DNA of 64,000 bases. It comes from Rachicladosporium sp. CCFEE 5018 (lineage: Eukaryota > Ascomycota > Dothideomycetes > Cladosporiales > Cladosporiaceae). Made by a program: the position numbers and the translations under genes. How positions within the stretch are numbered: position 1 is the first letter of the stretch; each line of letters starts with the position of its first letter. Under the pieces are notes generated by a model that made no database searches, was not told the origin of the DNA, and saw only the letters and a program-made list of their open reading frames with translations. Location of the stretch: positions 610,518 to 674,517 of the forward strand of contig KZ111145.1 in assembly GCA_002077045.2 (NCBI GenBank). Direction: 5' to 3'. Shown here piece after piece: positions 33,124-45,300 of the stretch.

Positions 33124-35163
33124 ATGTATACCTCATTTGTCTTGTCGGTCCTGCCGTTGGCAACTGCGTTGTATCAAAAAGGCTCGGTGACAGCTCCGTG
33201 CGAATCACCGCTATACTGTCAAGGTGAGATCCTACGCGAGATAGAGCTGGCTAGGCCTTTCGCCGACTCGAAGACTTATGTTGATCTGTGAGTATTACCA
33301 TCTGCGTAGCCCATAGTCCTCTATTCTGACGAGACATGCAGTCCAACTATCCGTCCGATTGACGAAGTCATTGCTGCATACAACCAGCTCACGAAGCCGT
33401 TGAGCAACAACACCGAGTTGAATGACTTCTTGACCACCTACTTCAGCGAGGCTGGCTCTGAGTTGGCACCAGTATCTACAGATCAGCTCACCACTGATCC
33501 TACGTTTCTCGCCAATGTCAACAGCTCAGCGCTCGAGAGCTTCGTCAGCCAGGTCATCGACATTTGGCCCGATCTGACCAGGAGCTACGTTGGGGGCGGC
33601 AACTGCACAGGCTGCGTCTCGTCGTTCATCCCTTTGAACCGGACATTCGTCGTTGCTGGTGGCCGCTTTCGTGAGCCGTACTATTGGGACTCATTTTGGG
33701 TGATCGAGGGATTACTCCGCACTCAAGGCTCGTTCACTGAGATTGCTCTCAACATCATCGAGAACTTCCTGGACTTGGTCGAGCAATTTGGCTTCGTACC
33801 GAACGGCGCTCGCCAGTACTATCTCAATAGATCTCAGCCACCTCTTCTCACGCAAATGGTTCGGGTTTATGTCGAGTATACAAACGACACATCGATCCTT
33901 GAGCGTGCTCTGCCACTGCTCGAGAAGGAGTATGCCTTCTTTGCCAACAATCGGTCGATCGAAGTGGAGTACGAGGGCACTACCTACTCACTGAATCATC
34001 ACGCGGTGTCGAACAATCAGCCCCGTCCAGAAAGCTACTATGAGGACTACGTAACCGTGACGAATTCATCCTACTACGCGAAGGGCGGCATCATCTACCC
34101 CGGCCAGGATCTCAACGACACAGAGCAAGCCCTGCTATACTCCAACCTCGCCAGCGGCGCTGAGAGCGGCTGGGACTACTCCTCGCGCTGGCTCAGAACC
34201 CCGGATGACGCAGTGAACGATGTATACTTCCCACTCCGCTCCTTGAATGTCGTCAATATCGTCCCAGTAGACCTCAACTCGATCCTGTACTATAACGAGA
34301 TCACCATTGCTGGCTTCCACAATCAATCGGGAAATACCACCGCCGCGTCCACTTGGGCCAAACTCGCTGCGAAACGCAGCGAAGCCATGACAGCACTAAT
34401 GTGGGAGGAGGAGCACTGGCGTTACTTCGACTTCAACGTCACCTCTGGTGCTCGAGACGTCTACATCGTAGCCGACGAAGACGCTACGGATCTGGAGCGC
34501 GAAGGCGCACCAGAGGGCTACCAAGTGGCGTTCAACCCAGCGCAATTCTACCCCTTCTGGACCGGGGCCGCACCATCATGGCTCAAGCACAATCCGTACG
34601 CCGTCGAGAAGGCATTCGCGCCTGTAGCAGATCAGCTCACGCGTAAAGCCGGTGCTATCCCAGCGACGAATCTGATTACGGGTCAACAACGGGATGAGCC
34701 GAATGTCTGGCCACCGCTGCAGTACATCATTATCAAGGGCTTGCTCAACACCCCTGCAACGTTCGGTCGGGACGATCCGAGCTACAGCTATACACAAGAG
34801 CTTGCCTTGAAGTTGACGCAACGCTACATTGACTCTGCGTTCTGCACGTGGCGCGTTACCGGTGGCTCGACGCCGGAGTTTACGAAGCTCGCAGGTGCCG
34901 CGGAGAGTGCGAAAGGGACGATGTTCGAGAAGTATGCTGATAACACCACGAATGCCGCCGGTGGCGGTGGTGAATACGAAGTTGTTGAAGGGTTTGGTTG
35001 GAGTAATGGCGTGCTTATTTGGGCTGCGGATGTCTTTGGGCAGACTTTGAAGACGCCCGAGTGTGGTAACATCACAGCTGCGGATGTGAGTACCGGCATC
35101 GCGAAGAGGAGTGCGGTTATGATGGATGCGAGGGATCGGAAGTGGATCAAGCGGTGGGAGTGA
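33124..35163 (+). CDS. Secreted trehalase, GH37
   Basis: Exons 33124-33287 and 33342-35163, joined over a 54-nt intron (GTGAGT...GCAG), give 661 residues. ATG 33124 opens a clear signal peptide (MYTSFVLSVLPLATA). The enzyme hydrolyses trehalose to two glucose. The first GH37 signature is present near residues 159-173 as VAGGRFREPYYWDSF. The second region reads QQRDEPNVWPPLQY, with Arg where the consensus has Trp before Asp. GWDYSSRW, GFGWSNGV and many N-glycosylation sites also fit. The protein should act outside the cell or in the cell wall, releasing glucose from external trehalose. It is distinct from the cytosolic neutral trehalase, which carries regulatory phosphosites absent here. Confidence 0.93.
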
Positions 35164-35283
35164 TCCGTCGACTAAAGCCTATGTGACGTTGCTTTGGCCA
35201 GTCGTAAGGCGAATGCCTCTCAGCTAATGACATGATTGCACGAGCTCTATAGGATGAAGACCGGGTCGACTATCCCTTCATCA

Positions 35284-36876
35284 TCATAGAATAGATAGCG
35301 CACTCCCGAACAGTGTCTTCGCATTTTCACTGAAAATTCCAGCCTTCTCAGTCCTGTTGATGAAGTCGGCGTTGACGATCGCGGCGATCGAGGGCCCATA
35401 GGTGAATAACGGTGCGCATGGGTAGTCCTGGCCTCGAGATCAGCTGCTGCTCTGGTCAATGTCGCTTCCTGCACCAATCTCCTCACCGTCCCGAACAGCA
35501 GTTGCCCAGTAGGTACGCCATATCCCAGCAGCCCTTTGACTTGCGCAAAGTAAGTGGGACCTGCGCTGTCCCACCAGAATCTACATCATATATCAGCCCT
35601 CACACCCCTCAAGTCCATACATCCTGCACATCTACCTCGTCCGATATACTTCCTTTGCCCTCGCCTCAAGTGCTGGATAGGACTTGATGAAGCGATCCTC
35701 GACCGCTGGGAATGCTCCACCCACATGTGGGATCACGAAGTTCAGTTTCGTGTAATTCAATATCGTTTGCGTGATTGTGAGGTCCACAATCGTGCGTGCT
35801 GCCTCGAAGTAGTATTCTACGTTGCCGCTTGGGTACTGTGCTGTAGAAGGTACCGTCACCCGCCATTCTGCTCAATAGGCTGGTCGGCAAGAGCAGATAC
35901 TTACTCGGGTTCGCTGAAATGAAGCTACCATTCACGTTCAGGACGGGCTCGGTAGGGTGGACGTATATGATCTCCCTGGACGTATCTCGGGCGTTCAGAG
36001 CGGCGAAGAAAGGGGTCAGGAGTGCGGTGCCGAGATAGTGGCCTTCGTGATTCGAGAGGCAGCCTATACCCACAGCCCCAAGTATGGTGGCGTGATTGGC
36101 TTCTTTGAGGCTATGTGCATGTCAGTACGGACGAGAGAGAAATCAGATGGGGCGACTGTACGCTGCTTGACTGTATGGAAGTGGCATCGCGGCGTAGAAA
36201 GTGAAGCGCTTAGGGTACGTTCGAGCGAGCTGTTTGAACTTCAGCATGAACAGCGACGACGGAGAGAGAGGTGCGTACGGCCGCCAGATACTCGTTCAGC
36301 AGCCTCGCAAGCGCGATGGTACTCTTCTCGTCTCCGAGATAGACGTCTGCACCTGGAGCGGAGATCGCGACAATGCTGTGGGCGATGCCTGGCTTGCTCA
36401 GCATCGGAGGCGCTCATCTGCTCGAGCTTGCTCACCGTTGTTCGCCATGAACTGCAAATGGCTCTGTACGTCCCAGCGCGGTGTTGGATTCCCGCCCGTG
36501 AAGGGTACGAGAGCTCGATACCAGTCCGGGACAACATGAACTGCCACGCTGCACTCAGCTCCGTCCGCGGATCAGCAGAAGTAGTCCAGACCGTGCACGT
36601 CTATCCTCGAGGCGTTCCTGAAGTTCGGGGTCGTGATGTTACTGCTATCCTGGATGGCTCGTATGCCAGCGAGTGCCGACGCAGTGAAGGGTAGGCTTTG
36701 GAGATCAATGCCATCTGTCTCGCTCAGCAGCTGTGCAAGATCTTGTGAACGTCTTGCTGACCTCTCCTGGCATCGCGAAAGATACGCTCGGCTGCGTCAT
36801 GCTGTGTGTGAGTTGCTATCACGCACGCAGAGAAACCGAACAGGAAAGCAAAAAGAAAAAGCTTGAGATGGACCAT
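35284..36876 (-). CDS. Secreted amidohydrolase (ACMSD/decarboxylase-type), 9 exons
   Basis: Exons: 36823-36876, 36592-36766, 36436-36540, 36279-36388, 36162-36238, 35905-36110, 35636-35840, 35487-35580, 35284-35427. The sum is 1170 nt, or 389 residues, with every phase matching; the fifth exon may instead begin nine bases later at a CAG acceptor. The start encodes a signal peptide (MVHLKLFLFAFLFGFSAC). The metal motif of the amidohydrolase-2 fold, RIDVHVHVVPDW, is itself split by intron 2. Further markers are SIVAISAPGADVY, GVGIGCLSNHEGHYLG-like text, VHPTEP, IPHVGGAFP, FWWDSAGP and LLFGT|DYPCAP. The family contains zinc-dependent decarboxylases and hydrolases of aromatic acids. A secreted member with this many introns is unusual in the window. 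Convergent with trehalase. Confidence 0.85.
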
Positions 36877-37431
36877 GATCAACGTGAGGAAACAGAATGA
36901 CGAGTGCCCGTCCTACCGGTTCACAGCGGGTTGCTGTACCTCTGAATGACTTTGACGTAGCTGCCAGACGATTCGCATGCTGTCCGACCACACAAGGTGC
37001 AAGCGAGACTCAATACTGCATGACGGCAGATGCAATATTGCTGTCAGCTTATGCGGTTCACTCATCAGCACCACACCATCGGCGGAATGGCTCGGAGTCC
37101 CAATGCAGTGCCGACATGGTGCGAATACATTCGCAGCGATAAGATAGGAGCTGCTTGCGAATAGAGCGTGAGGTCGCATGCCAATTGAACAGGATTGAAG
37201 GTGATGCGGTGGCGAGCATGGCGGGGAGCTCGGACCACGATGCGACTCAATGTTCCTTCCGTCGTCGTCTTGGTTTTCTTCAGGAGACTGCACCACCATC
37301 GCAGTCTACAATCTGTTCGCCGAGCACGTCTGGCAGAGGGCTTGGAATGCTCGTCCTCGATGCTCATTGTGAGAATCACGTAGCGTGTTGGAGAGGTGAG
37401 TAGTCGCTTTCTGTCTCTATATATCTACAAC
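36877..37431. other. Divergent promoter region
   Basis: About 555 bp between the amidohydrolase and the antiporter start codons, which point away from each other. No coding evidence. A pyrimidine-rich stretch ending in a run of short TATA-like repeats (tctatatatctac near 37415) lies just before the antiporter ATG. Confidence 0.45.
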
Positions 37432-39102
37432 ATGGCCTCCGCCCTCTCCTACCACGAGCCCTCCATCTCCACTCTCCTCGTTCTCTCCTCTTTCCTGCTT
37501 CTCCTTAACATTCTCAACTTCATTCTCAACAAAATTCTCTACTGCGGCCTCATCGGCCAAATCCTCCTCGGAATCCTCTACGGCACTCCAGGCGCCAACT
37601 GGCTTTCCCTAGAAGTCCAAGATGCTGTCATGCAGCTCGGTTACATCGGCCTTATACTCGTGGTGTATGAGTGCGGGCTGTCGATGGATATCGCCACCTT
37701 AAGGTCCAATCTTGCGCTTTCATCGCTCGTTGCTATCCTCGGGGTCTCCCTGCCCGTGGCTTTGTCCTTCACGCTGATGGTGCTACTACCCATCACGCCA
37801 CTGCAGGCTTTCGCAGCCGGAGCAGCGCTCTGTTCAACTTCACTGGGCACGACGTTCACGGTTTTGACGACCAGTGGACTTACGGAGAGTCGGCTGGGAG
37901 TAGTTCTTGCGAGCGCTGCGATGATGGATGATGTGGTCGGCCTGGTGATGGTGCAAGTCATCTCCAACCTAGGGCAAGATGGAGAGTTCGGGGCTGTCAC
38001 TGTTGTGCGGCCAGTGTTGGTTAGTGTTGGGTTTGCTGTGGTGCTTGTAGCTGGATGTAGGTGGATTGTAGGACCCGTGATCAGGACAGTGCAGGGGAAA
38101 GTAGGAGGGAGCGAAGGAAGGGTGGTGGTGTTGTTAAGGCGGCAGGAGACCGCATTTGTGCTGCATGCGGCGGTGCTAGTGGGACTGGTCACTGGTGCGA
38201 CTTATGCTGGAACCTCCGGATTGTATGCCGCGTATCTCGCAGGAGCAGTGGTCACTTGGCTGAGCAACCTGATGAGCAGCATAGACCCTGCAAGCCAACC
38301 AGCAGTGGGTCATCGAGTTGAAGCACAAATTGCTGCCACATCCCACGCATCAGAGACCTTGGAAAGCACGAGATCTGGCGGTGAAGCCGAGCGAAGAAGC
38401 ACCGGAAGGACGGTGTACGAGGACTACTACCATGCAGTCATTGAGCGAGTCCTGAAGCCGTTCTTCTTTGCATCCATCGGCTTCTCGATCCCCATCACGA
38501 GGATGTTCGCGGCCGCGGTAGTCTGGCGAGGAGTTGTATACTCAATCCTGATGATCATCGGGAAATTGGCCTGCGGGCTATGCCTTGTGCGTTTCGCTTC
38601 GTCGACTAGCAATGGTAGGCCGAAGCAGGTGAAGTCACAGAAGATCAGAAGCAAGACTCCTTCAGGCCCAGCCGCTACAGAGGTACCACTTCAGGATCTT
38701 TCGACCAGTGTCAGAATTGCTACACCCTCTCCTCCAACTTCACAGCAAGACTCGCGATCATCGACTCAGGTCGCCGCCAATACTTCCTGCAAACGCAGCA
38801 CCCAGACTGCGCCGCTAAGCCTCTACCCAGCAGCTATACTCGGTAGTGCTATGGTTGCCCGAGGTGAGATAGGGTTCCTCATCAGTGCAGTGGCAGAGAG
38901 CAAAGGTATCTACGGCACCGGTGATGGACCCTCAGAGCTGTTCCTTGTGGTGACTTGGGCAGTGCTTGTCTGCACCATCATTGGGCCAGTGGTAGTTGGG
39001 TTGCTAGTGAAACGAGTGAAGAGGCTCAAGAAGAGCGAGCGGAGAAAGAGCGGTGGGAGAGAAGACCCGCTGGGTATATGGGGAATGGTGGCCAAGAAGT
39101 AG
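37432..39102 (+). CDS. Na+(K+)/H+ antiporter, CPA2-type
   Basis: Single exon, 556 residues from ATG 37432 (the frame runs upstream only to a GTG at 37396). About a dozen hydrophobic helices are visible. The ion-binding Asp pair of the family sits in MMDDVVGLV near residues 163-171, preceded by the glycine/serine-rich AAGAALCSTSLGTTF helix. A polar loop of about 60 residues (around 275-340) and another Ser/Thr-rich loop (about 400-460) interrupt the helices, and a basic tail closes the protein. This fits fungal monovalent cation/proton antiporters that set cytosolic or vacuolar pH and Na+/K+ levels. The exact ion and membrane cannot be told. Confidence 0.85.
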   Translation: MASALSYHEPSISTLLVLSSFLLLLNILNFILNKILYCGLIGQILLGILYGTPGANWLSLEVQDAVMQLGYIGLILVVYECGLSMDIATLRSNLALSSLVAILGVSLPVALSFTLMVLLPITPLQAFAAGAALCSTSLGTTFTVLTTSGLTESRLGVVLASAAMMDDVVGLVMVQVISNLGQDGEFGAVTVVRPVLVSVGFAVVLVAGCRWIVGPVIRTVQGKVGGSEGRVVVLLRRQETAFVLHAAVLVGLVTGATYAGTSGLYAAYLAGAVVTWLSNLMSSIDPASQPAVGHRVEAQIAATSHASETLESTRSGGEAERRSTGRTVYEDYYHAVIERVLKPFFFASIGFSIPITRMFAAAVVWRGVVYSILMIIGKLACGLCLVRFASSTSNGRPKQVKSQKIRSKTPSGPAATEVPLQDLSTSVRIATPSPPTSQQDSRSSTQVAANTSCKRSTQTAPLSLYPAAILGSAMVARGEIGFLISAVAESKGIYGTGDGPSELFLVVTWAVLVCTIIGPVVVGLLVKRVKRLKKSERRKSGGREDPLGIWGMVAKK

Positions 39103-39356
39103 AGCGAATAGAAGTAGGTAACCACGATATATGGCCAACATCATGTCATTACTTGTGGCACAGCGTCAGAGCTCTCACACGCGACGCGAACTTTTATGTT
39201 AAGCACTATATCGAACATATTTCCAGCTTTGAATAACCACGGCACAGCTTATCTGAACGCACGAGCCCGCCCCTCTCCCTCTAACGATCAGCGTTCCTGG
39301 TCAGATTGGACTTCGCAACTCCTCAGGCGGCGCAACAGCGTCCAAACGCAGTTAAG

Positions 39357-40504
39357 ATGCAGGCTCCGGTGGTAGTAATGAGTACGTCTCACTGAATGTC
39401 TTCAGGTAGAGGTAACAGCACTGACAACCCCATAGACACGGGCTCCGGCGACAGACAAGTCGGCCGACAAGCGCAACTCTCCAATATCACCGCCGCGAAG
39501 ACAGTCGCAGATATCATCCGATCATGTCTCGGTCCCAAAGCCATGCTCAAGATGCTGCTAGATCCCATGGGCGGTATAGTCCTCCCAAATGACGGTCACG
39601 CCATTCTCCGGGAGATCGAAGTGGCACATCCAGCAGCAAAGAGCATGATCGAGCTTGCACGGACACAGGACGAGGAAGTGGGCGATGGGACAACGACGGT
39701 GATCATTCTGGCAGGCGAGATACTGGCGCTCTCATTACCCCAACTAGACAGGCACATACATCCTGTGGTCATCATACGGGCGTTCAAGAGGGCACTGAGT
39801 GATGCGCTCAAGATTATCGAGGAGGTTTCGGTACCCGTAGACATCAACAACACGGATCAGATGAGGCAGTTGATCGGGTCGTCGATCGGCACTAAGTTCA
39901 CATCGAGGTGGAGCGAGTTGATGTGCGATCTTGCATTGACAGCGGTACGGACAGTAAGCTTCGACATGGGCGGCGGTAAGAAAGAGGTAGACATCAAGCG
40001 GTACGCAAGAGTGGAGAAGATCCCCGGCGGCGAGATCGAAGACTGTAAAGTGCTCGACGGCGTGATGCTCAACAAAGATATCACACATCCAAAGATGCGA
40101 CGTCGGATCGAGAACCCCCGCATAATGCTCCTAGACTGCACCCTCGAATACAAGAAAGGAGAATCCCAAACCAACATCGAGATCACGAAGGAAGAAGACT
40201 GGAACCGCATCCTCCAAATCGAAGAAGAGCAAGTCCGCGCCATGTGCGACTCAATCGTGGCTCTCAAACCAGATCTCGTCATAACCGAAAAGGGCGTCTC
40301 AGATCTCGCCCAGCACTTCCTCCTCAAACACAACATCACCGCCCTCCGCCGTGTGCGCAAATCAGACAACAACCGCATCGCCCGCGCAACCGGCGCAACA
40401 ATAGTAAACTCCGTCTTCGACCTCACAGAGCACGACATTGGCACACAATGCGGACTTTTCGAGATCTCCAAGATCGGCGACGAGTACTTCACCTTCCTCA
40501 CGAA
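39357..40504 (+). CDS. CCT3: T-complex protein 1 subunit gamma, cut by gap
   Basis: A 25-nt first exon (39357-39381) and a second exon from 39436, separated by a 54-nt intron (GTACGT...ATAG), start the protein as MQAPVVVMNTGSGDRQVGRQAQ. The group II chaperonin motifs are intact: IRSCLGPKAMLKMLLDPMG, the ATP-site GDGTTTVI, and VITEKGVSDLAQHFL. These and the length identify the gamma subunit of the TRiC/CCT ring, which folds actin and tubulin in the cytosol. The sequence stops at residue about 365 of roughly 540 at the run of N starting at 40505; the rest is missing from the assembly, and after the gap an unrelated gene continues. Confidence 0.93.
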
Positions 40505-40604
40505 NNNNNNNNNNNNNNNNNNNNNNNNNNNNNNNNNNNNNNNNNNNNNNNNNNNNNNNNNNNNNNNNNNNNNNNNNNNNNNNNNNNNNNNNNNNNNNNN
40601 NNNN
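40505..40604. other. Assembly gap of 100 N
   Basis: Exactly 100 N. The round number indicates a placeholder for a gap of unknown size. At least the last third of CCT3 and the N-terminal, DNA-binding part of the following transcription factor must lie in the gap, so well over 1 kb is probably missing. Confidence 0.95.
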
Positions 40605-42224
40605 CACATCTTACTTCCTCAGCTGCTTCACTTCGCAAGGTCACTGGGAGTACGTGCCGCGTTACGCCGCTGTACCGCGAATGGACCCTTGCTTAACGCT
40701 AGCAATCAAGGCCTGTGGTATGGCGGCGCTGGATAATGTCAGGTATGTGCCGCAGGGCCGGGTGTGGAGTCGGAATGTTTATGGAAAGGCGCTGGGGATG
40801 TTGAATGAGGGTTTGAGGGATGGGGAGAAGTGTCGGACGGATGAGAGTTTGATTGCTGTGAGCGTATTGAGTCTGTACGAGGTGAGTCTGATCGTTATGT
40901 TGCGTGGGGTGAGCAGGACGTGGAGCTGACTGAGGTGGGCAGAATCTTGTCTGCGATAGCAAGCAATCTGTACAATCCTGGAAAGCGCACATACAGGGCG
41001 CAACACAGCTGCTGAAGCTACGAGGGAAACCGCAATTCATGTCCGGCGTCGGACGCAATATCTTTCGCGAGACACGAGCCCAGATCGTAAGCCCCCATAA
41101 TGCCCCTCCTCCCCTTCAAACCTTCTCACTGACTGTCACCCCAGATGATCCACTGCCTCTGGGACGATATGCTCCCCCCTTCCTTCCTCCTAGACTGGAC
41201 CCCCGCCCTCCAAGCCGCCTCCCCCGACGCAGCCTTCCAAGCCCCCGCCGACAACCTAATAGACATCTGCTTCTCCTTCGCCACAATCCAGTACCTAGCC
41301 AAGAAATCCCAAATCACGGGCCCCGAAGCCCTGTCCCGTATAAACGAAGTCGACGCCCTGATGCAATCCTGGGCCACCAATACCCCGTCATGTCATCCTC
41401 ACTGGTCGTATACAGAGTTGAGGATAGATGATAGTCCGCACATCTGGAACAACACCGTGCACTCTTACGCTGGGATTCCGATGCCGGGGGTCTGGAACAC
41501 CTACCGCTCCGTCCGGATCATGGTCACGCGCATGCAGCAAATGCTCGCCATCCGCTTGCAAACGCCGAACATAGACCACGCAGGCATCCGCGCCACGCGC
41601 CGTCGACTAGCGGACGAAATCTGCGCCACAATACCCTGCCAGCTCGGCCACGCGCCAACTCCGTGCTGGAACAGCAATGCCGTGCTCGTGACGAGCTATG
41701 CGTCGATCTGGCCCTTATTCTTCGCCGGCACCTGCGCGTTGGAGAGGTTGGGGCTGACTACGCCGAATGCGCAGGCCGATCCTGGCCGTGCATCACCAGC
41801 TTCCACGGCGCTGGCCCTGACCCAACTCTCCTGGGTCCTCGGCCGTCTCGATCACATTTCCGCTCACTCCGGCCTGCACTGGGCCGACGGCGTCGCGGCA
41901 ACCCTCCGCGGCGACCTCCGCGTGAATTCCTCATCCCTCTCTCCCGAAGACGCGCGTCTCGCGCCTCGAAATGCGTTCGCTGGCCCGAAGCAAAGCGAGC
42001 TGGTGAAGCAAATCGAAGCTACCGGCGTGGGGATGGTCGTGGAGGAAGAGGAGGAGGAGGGCGTGCTGTCGGGTTACAAGCGAGTCGGCTGGGTGCAAGG
42101 AGCAGATAGGCCGAAGGGGGGCCTGTTTTTCGAGGCTATGCGGCCGGGTGTGCAGAGTGTTGGGGTTGATGTTGTTTGGGGAGGAGGATTGGGGAGGCTG
42201 GGGAAGAGGGTTGAAGGCGAGTAG
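40605..42224 (+). CDS. Fungal-specific transcription factor, N-terminus in gap
   Basis: Exons 40605-40881, 40943-41086 and 41145-42224, with introns of 61 and 58 nt (GTGAGT...GCAG; GTAAGC...CCAG), form about 500 residues starting inside the gap. The start TSYFLSCFTSQGHWEYVPR, then DPCLTLAIKACGMAALDN, RDGEKCRTDESLIAVSVLSLYE and WKAHIQGATQLLKLRG are the pattern of the fungal transcription factor domain (DUF3468-like). It is usually preceded by a Zn2Cys6 DNA-binding cluster, which is not visible here because of the gap. The C-terminus is acidic (run of Glu) and then glycine-rich. Probably a nuclear regulator; its targets are unknown. Confidence 0.85.
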
Positions 42225-42396
42225 AGTAGGGACGGAAGTGCAGCTGCGATTCACGCTGGCGCCAGTGGAAATGGATGGCAACGAAGATAGATCTATGGAA
42301 GCATTAGGGATAACGGTCGTAGGTATCAATGAGCCCGCTCCGTCCCCCAAGAGTCGCGGCGAAGCTGTGCCGGACATCTCGCTAGGCGTTCTTCGT

Positions 42397-45300
42397 TCAC
42401 TTCAACCCAAACCCCTCCCCCTCCTCCACAGCCCTCCAAAGCCTCTCCGCAAGAACAGCCTTACTCTCATATCCCCATAGCAGCATCTGATTGAAGCATG
42501 TCCTCGCGCTCGGGAACCTCTCCGCGCTCTCCTTGCCCCATCCCTTCCCTCCAGCCACGATCCGGAGAACCAAGCTCGCCGCCCCCAAGGCAGGAATGCG
42601 ATCAGAGCCCGTAATAAATCCGAGAAGCTTTCGCTGCCGGGACGGAGGAGCTTCACCGAAGAGCTCCCAGAACCAGGATATCAGGGGCACAGTCTCGGAC
42701 GGCGTCGGGAGAAGGGGGTGGATGGGTCGGGGAGAGCGGAAGTTCTCGTACACAGGCACAGCGCGTAGAGTGTTGACGTCGATCTCCGCTTCTTCGCTAC
42801 CGCGGACGAGGAGCTCGACTTCCTCTGGTCGGAAGAGGGAGAGCGCGTTGCCGGCGCAGACGGTCCAGAAGCCGCGTTTGAAAGGCTCGAATTGGCGTGT
42901 TACGGAGGTGTCGAGGAGGTAGCGTGTGTAGAGATCTACGAACTTGGTGCGGTTGGCATTTGTCACTGGGATATCGTCGCCGTTCGGGAGAAGAGGGTAC
43001 GTGGTATGGGTGCCGTAGCGGGAGATGGGTGCGGCGAAGGACCAGGCGTATGTTTCTTGGACGTCGCCAGGGAAGGTCAATAGGGTTTGCAGGCCTGTGG
43101 CGAGGGAAGGATGGAGTTGCGCGAGATCGGTGAGGGTGTATGTCATCGGCGGAGCGGTGGCGGTGGAGCCTGGCGTCGAAGGAGCAGACGCTAAGAGTTT
43201 CCGCCAAAGAAAGCTAGGGAGTCGGCAGTCGAGGATCGTGGAGTTGTAGATCGCTAAACCGAGCAGGGCACCGACGAGGAAGTACTCCTCGCCCGTCTCG
43301 AACGTCCCAGGATTGAACCAGCAGCAGCCGCTTTCGTCGTCCCACAGGAAAAGGCCGTGGTCAGCGTCGAACACCTCTCTCACCAATAAGAGAAACCATT
43401 CTTTGCGCAGGCCACCTGCGTCAACGCCATCCTCGCCTGCGAACTGGACGCGGAGACCTTTCTTCACGTCCTCACCGCCCGCGCCCACAGCACTGGCGAT
43501 CTGCTGAAGCGAGTCATCCACCATACAGTCCCTTCTGACACGAAGGTGGAAATGCTGGCCGCCGTCTCGGGCGCGGACGACGCTCTCAAAGTAGGCTTCG
43601 CGGGCTTTGAGCTCCATCTGACGTCTAGCGTCGAATTCGAGGATGCGGATCTTGGCTCCGAGGGAGAGCAGGAACGGGTACTGGCAAAAGGCGAACTTGT
43701 CTTTGGCGCGTGCGGCGGGTAGTGATGGCAAAGACTCCCAGAGTTTGAAATCTGAGATGAGCGCTGGAGAGGCGGAGTCGAGCAAAGTGATGTAGAAGTA
43801 ATTGGTGACTAGTAGCTGACTGGGCGTGGAAGTCGGGTCCAAGCCCGACAACGATGTGGCCGTACGTGTGCCCTGGAAGTTGTCGTTTGCAGCAAATAGC
43901 ATGCTCATCATCTTTGCCGCTGCTCGAAGCTGCCAGTCAGCAGCCCATTCGGTCTCGCCTCCGTCACCGTCCCCGTAGGTGCGCTTCTTAGTGCTTGTGC
44001 TCCCTGCAAGTCCGAGTGCACTGTGTAGCTGCACACTGGTACTCGCTGCACCGTTGCTCAGGTTAGGTATGAGCCCGCCGTTGTCATTGACGTTCATAGA
44101 CTTGGTTCTACGAGCTTTGCCCGTACTGCGGCGATTGAGACGATGCGTGAGAAATGATGCCACAAGATCAATGTTGGAGATAAACGCAGCTTCGTCAAAG
44201 CGAGAGAACCACGTGGTAAGGTAGCGTGCGCTGGGCTCGGGTGCGTGAGCAAGCCAACCGAGAATACGCTTGATGATGCCAGTATGAGCTGTTGCGACCG
44301 CATCGCGAGGTGGCGATCGAGGGTCGTGCAGAATCACCGGGCGTCGCTGAGCAGCTCTTGCTGGACTAAATTCTTGAGTACCGTTAGCAGCAGCAGTGGA
44401 AGCAGCTCGCTTAACCCGAAGTCGCCTCTGCTCTGCGTGTAGTGACGGATTTGCCAGTAAGATCAACAGCCATCGAATGGCTTCAGGCTGTTTGATCGCT
44501 TTGCCCGGCTGCTTGAGCAAGTTCTCGGTGATCTTCAGCAGAGTACGGATAGTGTGCTCCCTCGCTTCTGCCAAGTCTGTCTCAATCTGCTGGATCTCCT
44601 GCTCGTTGTCGAGACGTGTCTGATCGCACTCGGCGCCAAGCAGTGGTAATACCGATCTCCAGTCCTCTCCAGCCGAATGAACGACCTCGTACCACTGGTC
44701 CAGCACAGCCCAGTTGATGTTCGGACTCTTCGAGCTCACGGCTTTACTGGCACCGCTGCCGACTTTCTTCCTCCTGATCTCCCTAGGTCCCATTTTGCGA
44801 TCCACTCTACCGGTCCACCAACTACCGTTTTCGCCAATGTCTCCCAGTAGTAGGGTCTTGGCGTCAAGCCCGTTCAGTAAGTCGACTGGACTCGACGGAA
44901 AGTCGACAGTGGGTTCTGGCGGTGGAGTGGAGATGTGAGATTCGCTCCTCGTCCTGCCGAGTGGCAATTCCCGAATCGTCGAGAAGCTAGCATTCAGGAC
45001 ATCGAAAGAGCCGAAGGTGCTGGCCATGTAGTCCTCGAGAGGACGAAAGATGAGTTTGGTACAATCATAGCGCTCGCGGGCTGCATTGTCGAGCGCTGCG
45101 TTGGGACTGAGTGGCCGGCGTGGGGAGCGCTCGCCGTTGATTTCGCCAGTAGCTCGCACATTCTGTGACGGCGCTCGCTTGTTCATGCTCGCCAAAGGCG
45201 GCGGAGGGGGCTTTCGAGTTGGCTGTCCAGGCACTGGCTTCCGTCGAGGCGATAAAGGGTGCGGCGCAGGAGGACCAGGACCAGATACTGGCGCCTTCGC

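Noticed and set aside
35632..36073. Separate small genes within the amidohydrolase locus
   Set aside because: They are unspliced exon pieces; joined with normal introns they form one 389-residue protein.
39857..40609. 250-codon minus-strand frame crossing gap 1
   Set aside because: Antisense to CCT3 and extended by N; no independent support.
39396..40736. A single protein across gap 1 (446 codons)
   Set aside because: CCT3 motifs stop at the gap and the next residues after it are in a different frame from the transcription factor; the gap length is unknown.
42045..42062. GA-rich microsatellite-like run
   Set aside because: It encodes the Glu run of the transcription factor C-terminus and is only about six codons long.
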